Assembly (NCBI GenBank): GCA_025359845.1
Contig: JANYDT010000232.1
Span: forward strand, 1-39,834
Direction of reading: 5' to 3'
Origin: Acidimicrobiia bacterium
GTDB lineage: Bacteria > Actinomycetota > Acidimicrobiia > Acidimicrobiales > JANYDT01
Length of the DNA stretch: 39,834 nt
Below, in pieces: positions 24,942 through 32,411 of this stretch; the first letter of the stretch is position 1; every line of letters begins with the position of its first letter. Position numbers and translations under genes: made by a program. The notes beneath the pieces were generated by a model that made no database searches, had not been told where the DNA came from, and saw nothing but the letters and a program-made list of their open reading frames with translations.

Positions 24942-25931
24942 TCAGCGTCGGTCATTTCGCCCAAGCGCGATCCGCGGGTCGATGCGCGCGCTGGCCAAGT
25001 CGACAAGCAGGTTCGCCACAATCACGGTCGTCGCAGTGAGCAGGAACACACCGAGCACCACCGGAACGTCGCGATTCTGCATGGCGCTCAGCAGCAACCG
25101 GCCGACGCCCGGCCAGCCGAAGACGATCTCGATGACGACGGTTCCCGACAGAATCTGGCCCAAGCGACTGCCGATCACAGCCAGCACCGGGAGGAGCGGT
25201 CGACGCAGGGCGTGACGCAAATAGACGCGGCGTTCGGGCAATCCCTTCGCCCTAGCCATGAGGACGTGCGCGCTCTCCAACTCGGTCAGCACTCCGGTGC
25301 GCAGCAAGCGGGCGACGGCCGCCACCTCTTGCGCGGCGAGCACCGCAACGGGTAGCGCAAGGTGGTGCGTGACGTCGATCGCGGCGCGCCACCCGGTGTT
25401 GACCACGCGGGCATTGGTCATGCCTTGAACCGGAAACCAGCCCGTCCGCAGTGCGAACCAGATGATGGTCAGCTGGCCGAGCCAGAACGCGGGCGTGGCG
25501 AGCACGAGGACGGCGATCGAACTCACGAACACATCGCCGCCTCGACCGTGGCGAGAGGCAGCGAACAACCCCAAGGCGATCCCGATGACCGTCGAGAGGA
25601 ACAAGGCCGTACCGGTGAGCAGCAGGGTAGCCGGAAGACGCTCCGCGATCATGGCGCGCACCGGCCGACCCTGAAGATACGAACGCCCCAGATCGCCACG
25701 TAGGAGCCGGCCGAGATACGACAGGAATTGTCGCCCAATGGGACGGTCGAGCCCGAAGCGGGCCCGCGTCTCGGCGTAGTACGCGGCGTCGCCGCCGTCT
25801 CCCGCGATCGCCGTCACGGGATCGCCGGGGGCGGCATGGATAAGTACGAACGACAGAACCACGACCGCGAAAACCGTCGGGATGGCCAACCCGAGGCGCC
25901 GGGCGGCGAAGCGCAACCCGGCATGCGTCAT
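24942..25931 (-). CDS. ABC transporter permease, DppB/NikB-like
   Basis: A 329-residue permease with the DppB signature at the N-terminus (RRLGLAIPTVFAVVVLSFVLIHAAPGDP, split here into its usual helix and periplasmic turn), LGRSYLQGRPV, and an EAA loop with LMARAKGLPERRVYLRHALRRPLLPV. It forms a heterodimeric channel with the next gene. It starts 18 bases after the binding-protein stop. Confidence 0.9.
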   Translation of the reverse strand: MTHAGLRFAARRLGLAIPTVFAVVVLSFVLIHAAPGDPVTAIAGDGGDAAYYAETRARFGLDRPIGRQFLSYLGRLLRGDLGRSYLQGRPVRAMIAERLPATLLLTGTALFLSTVIGIALGLFAASRHGRGGDVFVSSIAVLVLATPAFWLGQLTIIWFALRTGWFPVQGMTNARVVNTGWRAAIDVTHHLALPVAVLAAQEVAAVARLLRTGVLTELESAHVLMARAKGLPERRVYLRHALRRPLLPVLAVIGSRLGQILSGTVVIEIVFGWPGVGRLLLSAMQNRDVPVVLGVFLLTATTVIVANLLVDLASARIDPRIALGRNDRR

Positions 25932-25949
25932 CGCCCGTCGCTCACGGGG

Positions 25950-27767
25950 TTACTTTTTGCAACTCGCGGCCTCGGCGAAGTGCCCGGCATCGGTAATACC
26001 CGTACAAGAGCTCCGGAAGGCGCGGACACCGGTGGTCTCCACGAGCCAGATGTAAGGCAAATCACTGACCAGAGTCTCCTGGATTTTTCGATAAATCGCG
26101 GCCCGAGTGTCGAGATTGTCACGCGTCGACGCATCTTCGAATTGCTGTGACACCAGCGGATTGCGGTAGGCCGATGAATTCGAAAAGGCGATGGGACCGA
26201 TCTGCTTGAGGTCATACATTCGACGGACCCCGATTTCGGGGTCGGTGCCGTTGCAATAGCTGATCACGTTGGTATCGAAGTCGCGGCGCACAAAGACGCG
26301 ATCGGCGAACGGCGTCGGGTCGAGCGTCTCCAACTGCACATCGATGCCCACCTCGCCGAGCTGCGACTTGATCAATTGACCGTACTGGGCAAACGTCGGG
26401 AAGGACAAGAACCGAAAGCGCAGCGCCGACCCGTCGGCTACACCCTTGACGCCGTCGGCCGTGCGGGTGCCCGAGCCCGTACGTTTCCAGCCGGCATCGT
26501 CGAGCAGTCGGGCGGCGGCGGCGCGGTCGAACCCCGGCATAGCCAGATCCTTGGCGTAGCCGAACGGGATTCCGCTGGCGATCGGCCCGGTCGCAACCTT
26601 GCCCTGACCGAACAGGATCCGGTCGAGGAACTGCTTTCGGTCAAGGGACTGCAACACGGCCTGGCGCGTGCGCTGATCACCGAATATCGGCTTGTCGAGA
26701 TTGAAACTCACCGTCATGATGCAGTTCGATCCACCGGGATTGTTGAGCGTCTCGAGCGTGGCGAGCGACTTGTTGGCCTGTATTCTCGGGAGGTCAGGGC
26801 CGTTTACACCGTAGATGAAATCCACCTCACCGGCTTCCAGCGCGATCGCTTGATTCGACGCGTCGGGAATCACTCGGAGCACTACGCCATCCAAGTATGG
26901 GAGCCCAGGTTTGAAGTAACTCTTGTTGGCGGTAAGACGTAGCTCAGCGCCGGGACGATAGGACTCGAACTTGAACGGCCCCGTTCCGATCGGCTTCAGA
27001 TTGGCGGGGTTGGTCGACGGATCAGTCCCACGATAGATGTGCGCCGGAAGGATGGGCGCCTCGGTCACGTTGAGCTGCTGGAGGAACGGCGAGTACGGCT
27101 TGAAGAAGCGAAACACCACCGTGAGCGGATCGGGTGTCTCGATCTTGTAAATGGCGTCGCCGACCGAGGCCCGGGTGCGGGCGTGCAGCTTCGTGAGCAC
27201 CTCCTCGAACGTGTACTTGACATCGTCGGACGTGAACGGCTGCCCATCGTGCCACAGCACGCCCCTGCGGAGCTTGAAGGTGTAGTCGCCGCTGTTCACG
27301 GTCCAACTTTCGGCCAGTTCGGGTACGAGGCGGCCCTTGGCGTCGATCTCCACCAATCCGTTGAACATCAACTCCGACGCGCTGTGGACGGCGCCACTGG
27401 TCGTGATCGCAGGATTCAACTGGCCGGGGTCGGAAGAGATGGCGGCGACCAGGACGCCACCTCGAGGAACCGCCGTCGTCGGTGGCGCGGTGACGGGCGG
27501 GGTGGTAGTGGCCGGCGCCGTCGTGGATGCGGCCGTGGGCGGGGCCGTGGTGGGCGCGGCCGTCGTAGGGGGCGCCGCCGTGGTGTTCGGTTTCGTCGTA
27601 GTCCTCCTGAGCGCGGTCGCCCTCTTCGTCGGGGCAACCTTTTTCACGACGGTCTTGTGGGCCGCAGCTGAACTGCTCGGCGCCAGGCCGGCAAAGAGCA
27701 GGGTGGCGAGACCCGCTCCAACCAGCGCGCCGAACCGCTTCAGCGGTGATGGTCGGTGCTTCGTCAT
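25950..27767 (-). CDS. Family 5 extracellular solute-binding protein (peptide/nickel type)
   Basis: A 605-residue secreted binding protein. A signal peptide (ALVGAGLATLLFAGLAPSSSAAA) is followed by a long Thr/Ala/Pro-rich spacer (about residues 35-100) and then an SBP_bac_5 fold: ELMFNGLVEIDAKGRLVPELAESW, LRRGVLWHDGQPFTSDDVKYTFE, PIGTGPFKFESY, QAVLQSLDRKQFLD. There is no lipobox Cys, so it may be held by the spacer or released. AAGGAG lies seven bases before ATG. Peptide and nickel carriers share this fold; being first in a unit that continues into a [NiFe] hydrogenase makes nickel a reasonable substrate guess. Confidence 0.88.
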   Translation of the reverse strand: MTKHRPSPLKRFGALVGAGLATLLFAGLAPSSSAAAHKTVVKKVAPTKRATALRRTTTKPNTTAAPPTTAAPTTAPPTAASTTAPATTTPPVTAPPTTAVPRGGVLVAAISSDPGQLNPAITTSGAVHSASELMFNGLVEIDAKGRLVPELAESWTVNSGDYTFKLRRGVLWHDGQPFTSDDVKYTFEEVLTKLHARTRASVGDAIYKIETPDPLTVVFRFFKPYSPFLQQLNVTEAPILPAHIYRGTDPSTNPANLKPIGTGPFKFESYRPGAELRLTANKSYFKPGLPYLDGVVLRVIPDASNQAIALEAGEVDFIYGVNGPDLPRIQANKSLATLETLNNPGGSNCIMTVSFNLDKPIFGDQRTRQAVLQSLDRKQFLDRILFGQGKVATGPIASGIPFGYAKDLAMPGFDRAAAARLLDDAGWKRTGSGTRTADGVKGVADGSALRFRFLSFPTFAQYGQLIKSQLGEVGIDVQLETLDPTPFADRVFVRRDFDTNVISYCNGTDPEIGVRRMYDLKQIGPIAFSNSSAYRNPLVSQQFEDASTRDNLDTRAAIYRKIQETLVSDLPYIWLVETTGVRAFRSSCTGITDAGHFAEAASCKK

Positions 27768-27843
27768 TAGCGTGCTCCTTAGGTCGAGCGGGCACCCCGG
27801 TGGGCCCTACCCGACCGAGAAGGGTACTCAGCGCCCTCCGCCG

Positions 27844-27864
27844 CTATATGCAGCTGACATATAG
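27844..27864. promoter_or_regulatory. Perfect AT-rich palindrome upstream of the ABC-hydrogenase unit
   Basis: CTATATG (27844-27850) and CATATAG (27858-27864) are perfect inverted arms around CAGCTGA, 77 bases before the binding-protein start, in an otherwise GC-rich spacer. This is a plausible repressor or activator site for the whole 27767-18956 gene run. It does not match the published NikR consensus I recall. Confidence 0.5.
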
Positions 27865-27893
27865 TGGCACGGCGAGGGCCCCGTAACTTGTGC

Positions 27894-28349
27894 TTACATC
27901 TTTCCTGTCTGCAACAGGGTGATCTGGGGCATCGTGGGCATTGTCTGAGCGGGTTTCACGTCTGCGGTGATCATCACCTCGGAGACCAACGGCAGTGTCA
28001 CGGTCCCGTCTGCGGTGTAGTCACCGGCGTTGCGACCGGCTTTGAGCGTCAGCACACTCATGTTCTTCATGTCCTTGCCGTTGATGATCCACGCCAGGTA
28101 GGTGCGACGGACGTTCTTGGACTTCAGCGTGGCAGGCTTGGGAAGACCGTGGGCGTCGACGTGAATGGCGAACTGGCCGGCGCCGGCCGCCTTGACGGTC
28201 ACCGCACCGGTCGCTTTCGGTGTGACCTTGGTGGGATGCAGATCCATCGTTGATGGCGTGAGAGGGGTGGTGGTGCTCTGGGCGAAGGCTGTGAGCGGGG
28301 TGAACAGGCTGATTCCGGCGATGGATACCGCGGCGATCATCTTGCGCAT
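27894..28349 (-). CDS. Secreted protein of unknown function
   Basis: A 151-residue protein with a signal peptide (MRKMIAAVSIAGISLFTPLTAFA) and a beta-rich mature part. The centre (RRTYLAWIINGKDMKNMSVLTL) recalls the extracytoplasmic YxxWxv pattern of RskA-type anti-sigma C-terminal domains, but there is no membrane anchor or zinc finger. It lies 94 bases downstream of the anti-sigma gene on the same strand, so it may be a target or part of the sigma regulon. Function unknown. Confidence 0.65.
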   Translation of the reverse strand: MRKMIAAVSIAGISLFTPLTAFAQSTTTPLTPSTMDLHPTKVTPKATGAVTVKAAGAGQFAIHVDAHGLPKPATLKSKNVRRTYLAWIINGKDMKNMSVLTLKAGRNAGDYTADGTVTLPLVSEVMITADVKPAQTMPTMPQITLLQTGKM

Positions 28350-28443
28350 GGGTTTCTTCTTTCATTGAGGTGAAGTCCGCCCGATCGATTCAGGCAGGGA
28401 GGAAACCCGCCTCAACAGCCCGCTATTTCAACATCTTGAGAAT

Positions 28444-28752
28444 TCAGCGGTCGTGCGTGCCCCTGTTGTCAGGGCCGTTGGAGAGGCGTTGGCCGAACTC
28501 GTGCAGTCGGGCAATCGACTCAGCGGGTACTTGGCCGCGACGCTCAACCAATGCGACCCGGATCCGCTCGTAGGTCTCCACCTCGAGCCCACATCGGCGA
28601 CAGTCGTCGAGATGCTCGACGATGTGTCTGGTCCTTTCGGCATCGAGTTCTCCATCGAGGTAGCGCTGCAGCAGTCTGCCCACCTCGGGGCACGACATCG
28701 GGGCTCGGAAACGCCGACCGAACACGTTGAGCAGACGATACGCCCGATTCAT
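28444..28752 (-). CDS. Zinc-finger (HC2) anti-sigma factor
   Basis: A 102-residue cytoplasmic protein with the HC2 motif H-LDD-C-RR-C (residues about 47-54) in MSCPEVGRLLQRYLDGELD…HLDDCRRCG. It lacks a transmembrane segment, so it is a soluble, possibly redox-sensitive anti-sigma factor. ATG overlaps the stop of the ECF sigma gene as ATGA (28752-28749), the normal arrangement for a cognate pair. Confidence 0.88.
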   Translation of the reverse strand: MNRAYRLLNVFGRRFRAPMSCPEVGRLLQRYLDGELDAERTRHIVEHLDDCRRCGLEVETYERIRVALVERRGQVPAESIARLHEFGQRLSNGPDNRGTHDR

Positions 28753-29336
28753 GAGCGACTCTTTGGGGCGAGGCCGGCGCGGTCGAGACGTTGTCGGATT
28801 CGGGTTCTGGCGCGGTGCAAGCGGCTCATTACCGTTCCCACCGGCACACCAAGCACCTCTGCTGCTTCCGCGTACGTCAACCCGTTGATGTCAACCAGTT
28901 CCATCACCCGACGGAACGGTTCAGACAGAGACCGCAGGGCACGGTCGATCTCGACATCGAACATGGCCTCCACGCCGGCATCAGGTGCGTCACTGGCCGG
29001 GGCAGCGACCTGGGCCTGGGCTTGTGGCTCTCGCAGCAGCTCGGGGCGGCGACGACGGTTCCGGTTGATGTGTGTGTTCCGGAGAATGGTCAGCAGCCAG
29101 GACCGGGGGTAACGACCATCGAAGTTGTCGATGCTACGAAACGCCCGCAACAACGTGTCCTGCACCAAGTCCTCCGCGTCGGCTGGGTTGCGGGTCAGCG
29201 AACCCGCAACTCGAAGGAGCAGTTCGATCTCGGGCAAGACGAAACACTCGAAGGCGTCGCTGCTGGTGGATAGACCGGACACGCCACAGGAACCCGGTCC
29301 GGTACGCACCGTATTCCCACCACTGAGGACGAACAC
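28749..29336 (-). CDS. ECF RNA polymerase sigma factor
   Basis: A 195-residue sigma-70 family factor. Region 2 has NPADAEDLVQDTLLRAFRSI and RSWLLTILRNTHINRNRRR; region 4 has LVDINGLTYAEAAEVLG and GTVMSRLHRARTRIRQRL. An Ala/Gln/Pro-rich linker joins them. GTG 29336 is proposed from a GGGG-rich site just upstream; an ATG at 29417 would add 27 basic residues and overlap the divergent gene. With the overlapping HC2 anti-sigma it forms a SigR/RsrA-like stress module; the inducing signal is unknown. Confidence 0.85.
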   Translation of the reverse strand: MFVLSGGNTVRTGPGSCGVSGLSTSSDAFECFVLPEIELLLRVAGSLTRNPADAEDLVQDTLLRAFRSIDNFDGRYPRSWLLTILRNTHINRNRRRRPELLREPQAQAQVAAPASDAPDAGVEAMFDVEIDRALRSLSEPFRRVMELVDINGLTYAEAAEVLGVPVGTVMSRLHRARTRIRQRLDRAGLAPKSRS

Positions 29337-29415
29337 CCGCCCCTTTGCGCGGCGTTCAAAAAGTCGGAGAGTCGGGAAGGATCGACGACGGAAGCGGGTT
29401 CTTCGCGACGTGTCC

Positions 29416-29640
29416 ATGATCGCGCACATCCGCTACCGCCGCATGCTCGACGCTTTCGTCGATGGCGAACTCAACGACGCACGGGCGGCCCGGGTCGAGC
29501 GTCACATCCGGTCGTGTCCGATGTGCGGACCCGACGCCGACATCACGGTGCGAGTGAAAGCGGCACTGGCCCTTCACAGCGCCTTCGATACTCGGGCTGC
29601 GCAAAGGCTACGAACGTGGGCTCGCGGGTATAGGCCGTAA
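29416..29640 (+). CDS. Short HC2 zinc-finger protein, second anti-sigma-like gene
   Basis: A 74-residue protein with LDAFVDGELNDARAARVERH and the H-IRS-C-PM-C motif, then a short helix. It is a zf-HC2 anti-sigma-type domain without a membrane segment. It is divergent from the ECF sigma gene across 79 bp, giving one sigma factor flanked by two HC2 proteins. Whether it binds the same sigma is unknown. It could also be a shortened relic of a larger anti-sigma factor. Confidence 0.6.
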   Translation: MIAHIRYRRMLDAFVDGELNDARAARVERHIRSCPMCGPDADITVRVKAALALHSAFDTRAAQRLRTWARGYRP

Positions 29641-29773
29641 GCAACTGAGACGGCTCCCCCGCCGGCGCTGTGTTCGGCGCCTGACTCGATCGCGGCTCGG
29701 CGATCACCATGACCGGACGGGGGGGCGGGGCTCCCGTCGCGTCGATAGCGCCCTCGCCTACGAAAAAGGCGAT

Positions 29774-29809
29774 GATTCGACAATGCCCGATTCGACAATG
29801 CCCGATTCG
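29774..29809. repeat. 15-bp tandem repeat spanning the SDR start
   Basis: GATTCGACAATGCCC occurs at 29774-29788 and 29789-29803, with GATTCG continuing at 29804-29809. Each copy carries an in-frame ATG (29783 and 29798), so the SDR gene has two tandem start codons. Confidence 0.85.
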
Positions 29810-30568
29810 CCCGTCGCACTGATCACCTTTGCCGGCGATTACGTCGGCCCCCCGCTGGCGCGGTTGTTGGCCCGCAGCGGACATCGACTGGTGCTTCATC
29901 AACCGTCGAGCGAGTTCGTCGAAGAACTCCGCGACGGCGGCGCCGAAGTCGCCGCCGTCGGAACGGCCGGCGACGGGTTCATGGCCGGCACCGGCGGGCT
30001 CGGCACCGCCGCCGGCAACGAGCAACTCGTTCACGAGGCCATGCGTGCTTTCGGGCGGCTCGACGCGGCGTGCCTCGTGACCGGTAAGATCGTCCTCGGC
30101 CGCTTCCTTGAAGCAACGCAAGACGAGTGGGACACCGTAAAGAGCGCCAACCTCGACATGGTCTTCCACGGCCTACGCGCCGTGCTGCCCCCGATGCTCG
30201 CTCAACAACGCGGCCAAATCGTCGTGTTCACGAGCGCCACCGGCGCCCGTCCCGAGCCGGGGGTGTCGCTGTACTCCTCCACTAGAGCAGGGGCCAACGC
30301 ACTCGTGCGGAGCGTCGGCCTCGAGCACGCGGCCGACGGCGTCACGGTGAACGCCATCGGTACCAACTACATGGACTTCCCCGGGTTCCTTCGCGCCACC
30401 GGCGCGGCCGCCAACCCCGAACGGCGGGCGCGGATCGAAGCACAGGTGCCGATGCGCCGGCTCGGTTCGCTGGCAGAACTCGCGGAATTCACCGCCGTTC
30501 TCCTCGACGGTCGGAGTCGATTCCAGACAGGCCAGTTCTTCTCGTTCTCCGGCGGGTGGTCGACCTGA
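29783..30568 (+). CDS. Atypical short-chain dehydrogenase/reductase
   Basis: A 261-residue SDR-fold protein. The usual TGxxxGxG nucleotide motif is replaced by TFAGDYVGPPLA, and the catalytic YxxxK reads YSSTR, with Ser in VVFTSATGA retained. VTVNAIGTNYMDFPGFLRA and a terminal GQFFSFSGGWST match the C-terminal part of the family. Loss of both cofactor and Lys motifs suggests altered or lost dehydrogenase activity. The first ATG is used here, but the second, five codons on, is equally possible because the start region is duplicated. It is convergent with the MFS gene at 30662. Confidence 0.75.
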   Translation: MPDSTMPDSPVALITFAGDYVGPPLARLLARSGHRLVLHQPSSEFVEELRDGGAEVAAVGTAGDGFMAGTGGLGTAAGNEQLVHEAMRAFGRLDAACLVTGKIVLGRFLEATQDEWDTVKSANLDMVFHGLRAVLPPMLAQQRGQIVVFTSATGARPEPGVSLYSSTRAGANALVRSVGLEHAADGVTVNAIGTNYMDFPGFLRATGAAANPERRARIEAQVPMRRLGSLAELAEFTAVLLDGRSRFQTGQFFSFSGGWST

Positions 30569-30572
30569 ACCA

Positions 30573-30649
30573 GAGATGCATAGCGCCGGTTCCGGTGTCC
30601 CGACGATGCGCCTTCCCGTCCGCCCGTGCACGTCACGATCTGGCGCTGA
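30573..30649 (+). pseudogene. Decayed copy of a LysR gene 3' end
   Basis: These 77 bases align to the last 75 bases of the LysR gene at 18867-18941 with about ten substitutions and one two-base insertion. The insertion breaks the frame that encodes the LysR tail (AGSGVP…RPPVYVTIWS). The shared stretches include GAGATGCAT, CGTCCGCCCGT and ACGTCACGATCTGG. No LysR body precedes it; the SDR gene ends four bases upstream. Confidence 0.75.
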
Positions 30650-30661
30650 ACTTCCGTTCTG

Positions 30662-31864
30662 TCAGTGGGTTGGGCTCAGGTCGTCGCGGGCGAAACCGAA
30701 TCCGAGGAGACCGGCCACGATGAGCATGGCGCCGCCGAAGCCGTAAACCGTTCGGATGCCGATGGCGTCGGCCAGGACGCCGCCGAGGCCGATGCTCGCC
30801 AGTCGGCTGGTTTGCCAGACGACGTCGTAAAAGGCAAAGACCCGTCCTCGAACCGCTTCGGGCACGACTGTCTGAATGACCGAGTTGTAGGTCACGTTGC
30901 CGGTGGAGGTCCCGAGGCCGTACGCGCCGAGTGCGATGACGGCGACGCCGAACCGGGCCGAGGCAGCGAGCACGAGGTCGACAATTCCTCGCACCAAATA
31001 AGGACCGAAGAGCCATCCGGGGCGGCGCACATCGCGGACGAGGCGGTGCAGCACGAGAGGTCCGAGGCCGGCGCCGACACCGATGGCGGCGATGAGCAGG
31101 CCGTATCTGCCGGGCCCCACATGGAGATGACGTTCGGCCAACACAACGAGCAATGCCGAAGTTGCGCCGGCCGATAGCGCAGCGAGAGCTTGCACGGCGG
31201 CGAGCGTCGACAGAAAAGGGCTTTGGCGGATTGTTCGCAGTCCTACGGCGATATCTGCGAGTGGGCGACTCGGCGTTGGCCTCGGGCGCGCGGGCAACTC
31301 GAGCCCGGAGATAAGGAGGGCCGATACAACGAAGGACGCGGCGTTGATGGCGAAGGCGGGCCCGGCGCCGGCGAACACAACCAGGGCTCCCGCCACCGGG
31401 GCCAGCGCGATTTGGGAGATGACCGCCGCTGACCAGAGGGCTGAGTTCGCGGTGACCACGTCGTCGGGCCCGACCAAATCAGGCAGGGCGCTTTGGGCTG
31501 CAGGGTTGAAGAACACCGAAAAGCACGACAGCGTGAAGGCGGCCGCGTAGACGACACCCAGGTGCTGACTCAGCCCGGCGAGCGCGACCGCAACGGCGGC
31601 TCGGCCCAGGTCGGCGATCACCATGACTCGCCGGCGGGGGGCTCGGTCGACGACGGTGCCGGCGAAGAGTCCCAACGCGAGTACGGGAACGATCTCGAAC
31701 ACCACCGTCTCGGCGACCTTGACACCGGACCCTGTGAGACGGAACACGACAATCACAAGGGCGACCGAATTGAAGGTGTCGCCCCATTGGCTGATGGTGC
31801 GAGCGCTGAGAAACCGTCGAAACGGCGGGCCGCGCAGCGCCCGCCGCAGCGCCGACGGCGTCAT
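30662..31864 (-). CDS. Major facilitator superfamily exporter (MFS_3/EntS-like)
   Basis: A 400-residue membrane protein with 12 predicted helices. It opens with LRGPPFRRFLSARTISQWGDTF, the typical start of MFS_3 transporters, and has the loop-2/3 motif AGTVVDRAPRRRVMVIADLGRA. The second half has GNVTYNSVIQTVVPEAVRGRVFA, typical of macrolide/siderophore-type exporters. The substrate is unknown. It is monocistronic, with a long (268-bp) decayed spacer upstream before the antitoxin relic. Confidence 0.85.
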   Translation of the reverse strand: MTPSALRRALRGPPFRRFLSARTISQWGDTFNSVALVIVVFRLTGSGVKVAETVVFEIVPVLALGLFAGTVVDRAPRRRVMVIADLGRAAVAVALAGLSQHLGVVYAAAFTLSCFSVFFNPAAQSALPDLVGPDDVVTANSALWSAAVISQIALAPVAGALVVFAGAGPAFAINAASFVVSALLISGLELPARPRPTPSRPLADIAVGLRTIRQSPFLSTLAAVQALAALSAGATSALLVVLAERHLHVGPGRYGLLIAAIGVGAGLGPLVLHRLVRDVRRPGWLFGPYLVRGIVDLVLAASARFGVAVIALGAYGLGTSTGNVTYNSVIQTVVPEAVRGRVFAFYDVVWQTSRLASIGLGGVLADAIGIRTVYGFGGAMLIVAGLLGFGFARDDLSPTH

Positions 31865-32015
31865 CGATCGGTCGTTGCGGCCGGCGGTTGGGGCGGGTCG
31901 GGTTCGGTTGGTGTCGATACCGGTCAGGGTATTGGAGTGGAGGCGGCGGCGGGCGCCGACTCCCGTCGCCTTGCCTGGTCGCCGGTGTGGCTGGAGCGCT
32001 TGTGAAGCGGCTCAC
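31865..32015. other. Spacer without a recognised gene
   Basis: Upstream region of the MFS exporter; it must contain its promoter, but no clear -35/-10 pair is visible. Nothing codes convincingly on either strand. Confidence 0.4.
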
Positions 32016-32040
32016 AAAGCGCTTCCGTTGAAGCGCTTTT
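31996..32040. terminator. Strong hairpin made of AAGCGCTT repeats
   Basis: AAAGCGCTTC (32016-32025) and GAAGCGCTTT (32030-32039) form a perfect 10-bp stem with loop CGTT, followed by T and flanked by CACA/CTGTG. A third AGCGCTT (31997-32003) can pair with the first arm with one bulge, giving an alternative fold. It looks like a bidirectional terminator behind the LLM/antitoxin region, or a protein-binding dyad. Confidence 0.55.
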
Positions 32041-32131
32041 CTGTGAATGCGAGCGTGGAACGTTTTCGGGCTACGGCTCGGGGCCTTGCACAGAGCCCGT
32101 TTTGGCTCGGTCACTACTGCACCGGCTTTCG

Positions 32132-32375
32132 TCAATTTCTAGGGTCAAGCAGTGCGACCTCATAGGCCAACAGATCCTCTGGGCGGGGATCGTCGAAACC
32201 GGTCATGTCTATTTTTCCGCGTAAAGCTCCGATGAGTGCCTGAGGCGCGGGGCGTCGACCCTCACCAGACGAGCAACGGGTGTTCAGCCCGGTTGATCAT
32301 GACCTCGTCGCCCGCCTCGACCCGCGCCAAAAGTCGGGAAAGGTGGGTTTTCGCCTCGTGGACGCTCACATTCAC
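32132..32375 (-). pseudogene. Frameshifted Phd/YefM-type antitoxin
   Basis: From GTG 32375 the peptide VNVSVHEAKTHLSRLLARVEAGDEVMI is a typical Phd/YefM antitoxin N-terminus. The frame then ends at VW-stop, but the similarity continues in a second frame (LVRVDAPRLR) and a third (QALIGALRGKIDMTGFDDPRPEDLL) to TGA 32132-32134. Two frameshifts thus split a roughly 80-residue antitoxin. Only VALLDPRN-like residues remain of the expected PIN toxin start, and the rest is gone. The toxin-antitoxin pair is dead here. Confidence 0.75.
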
Positions 32376-32411
32376 ACTCGTGAACCTATGTTAGTCATCG
32401 GCTTGACGCAG

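Noticed and set aside
29543..30169. Minus-strand frame opposite the SDR gene
   Set aside because: No motif; SDR motifs are on the plus strand.
31996..32040. Integron attC or phage att site
   Set aside because: No integrase, no cassette-like spacing and no second copy in the window; terminator-like hairpin is simpler.
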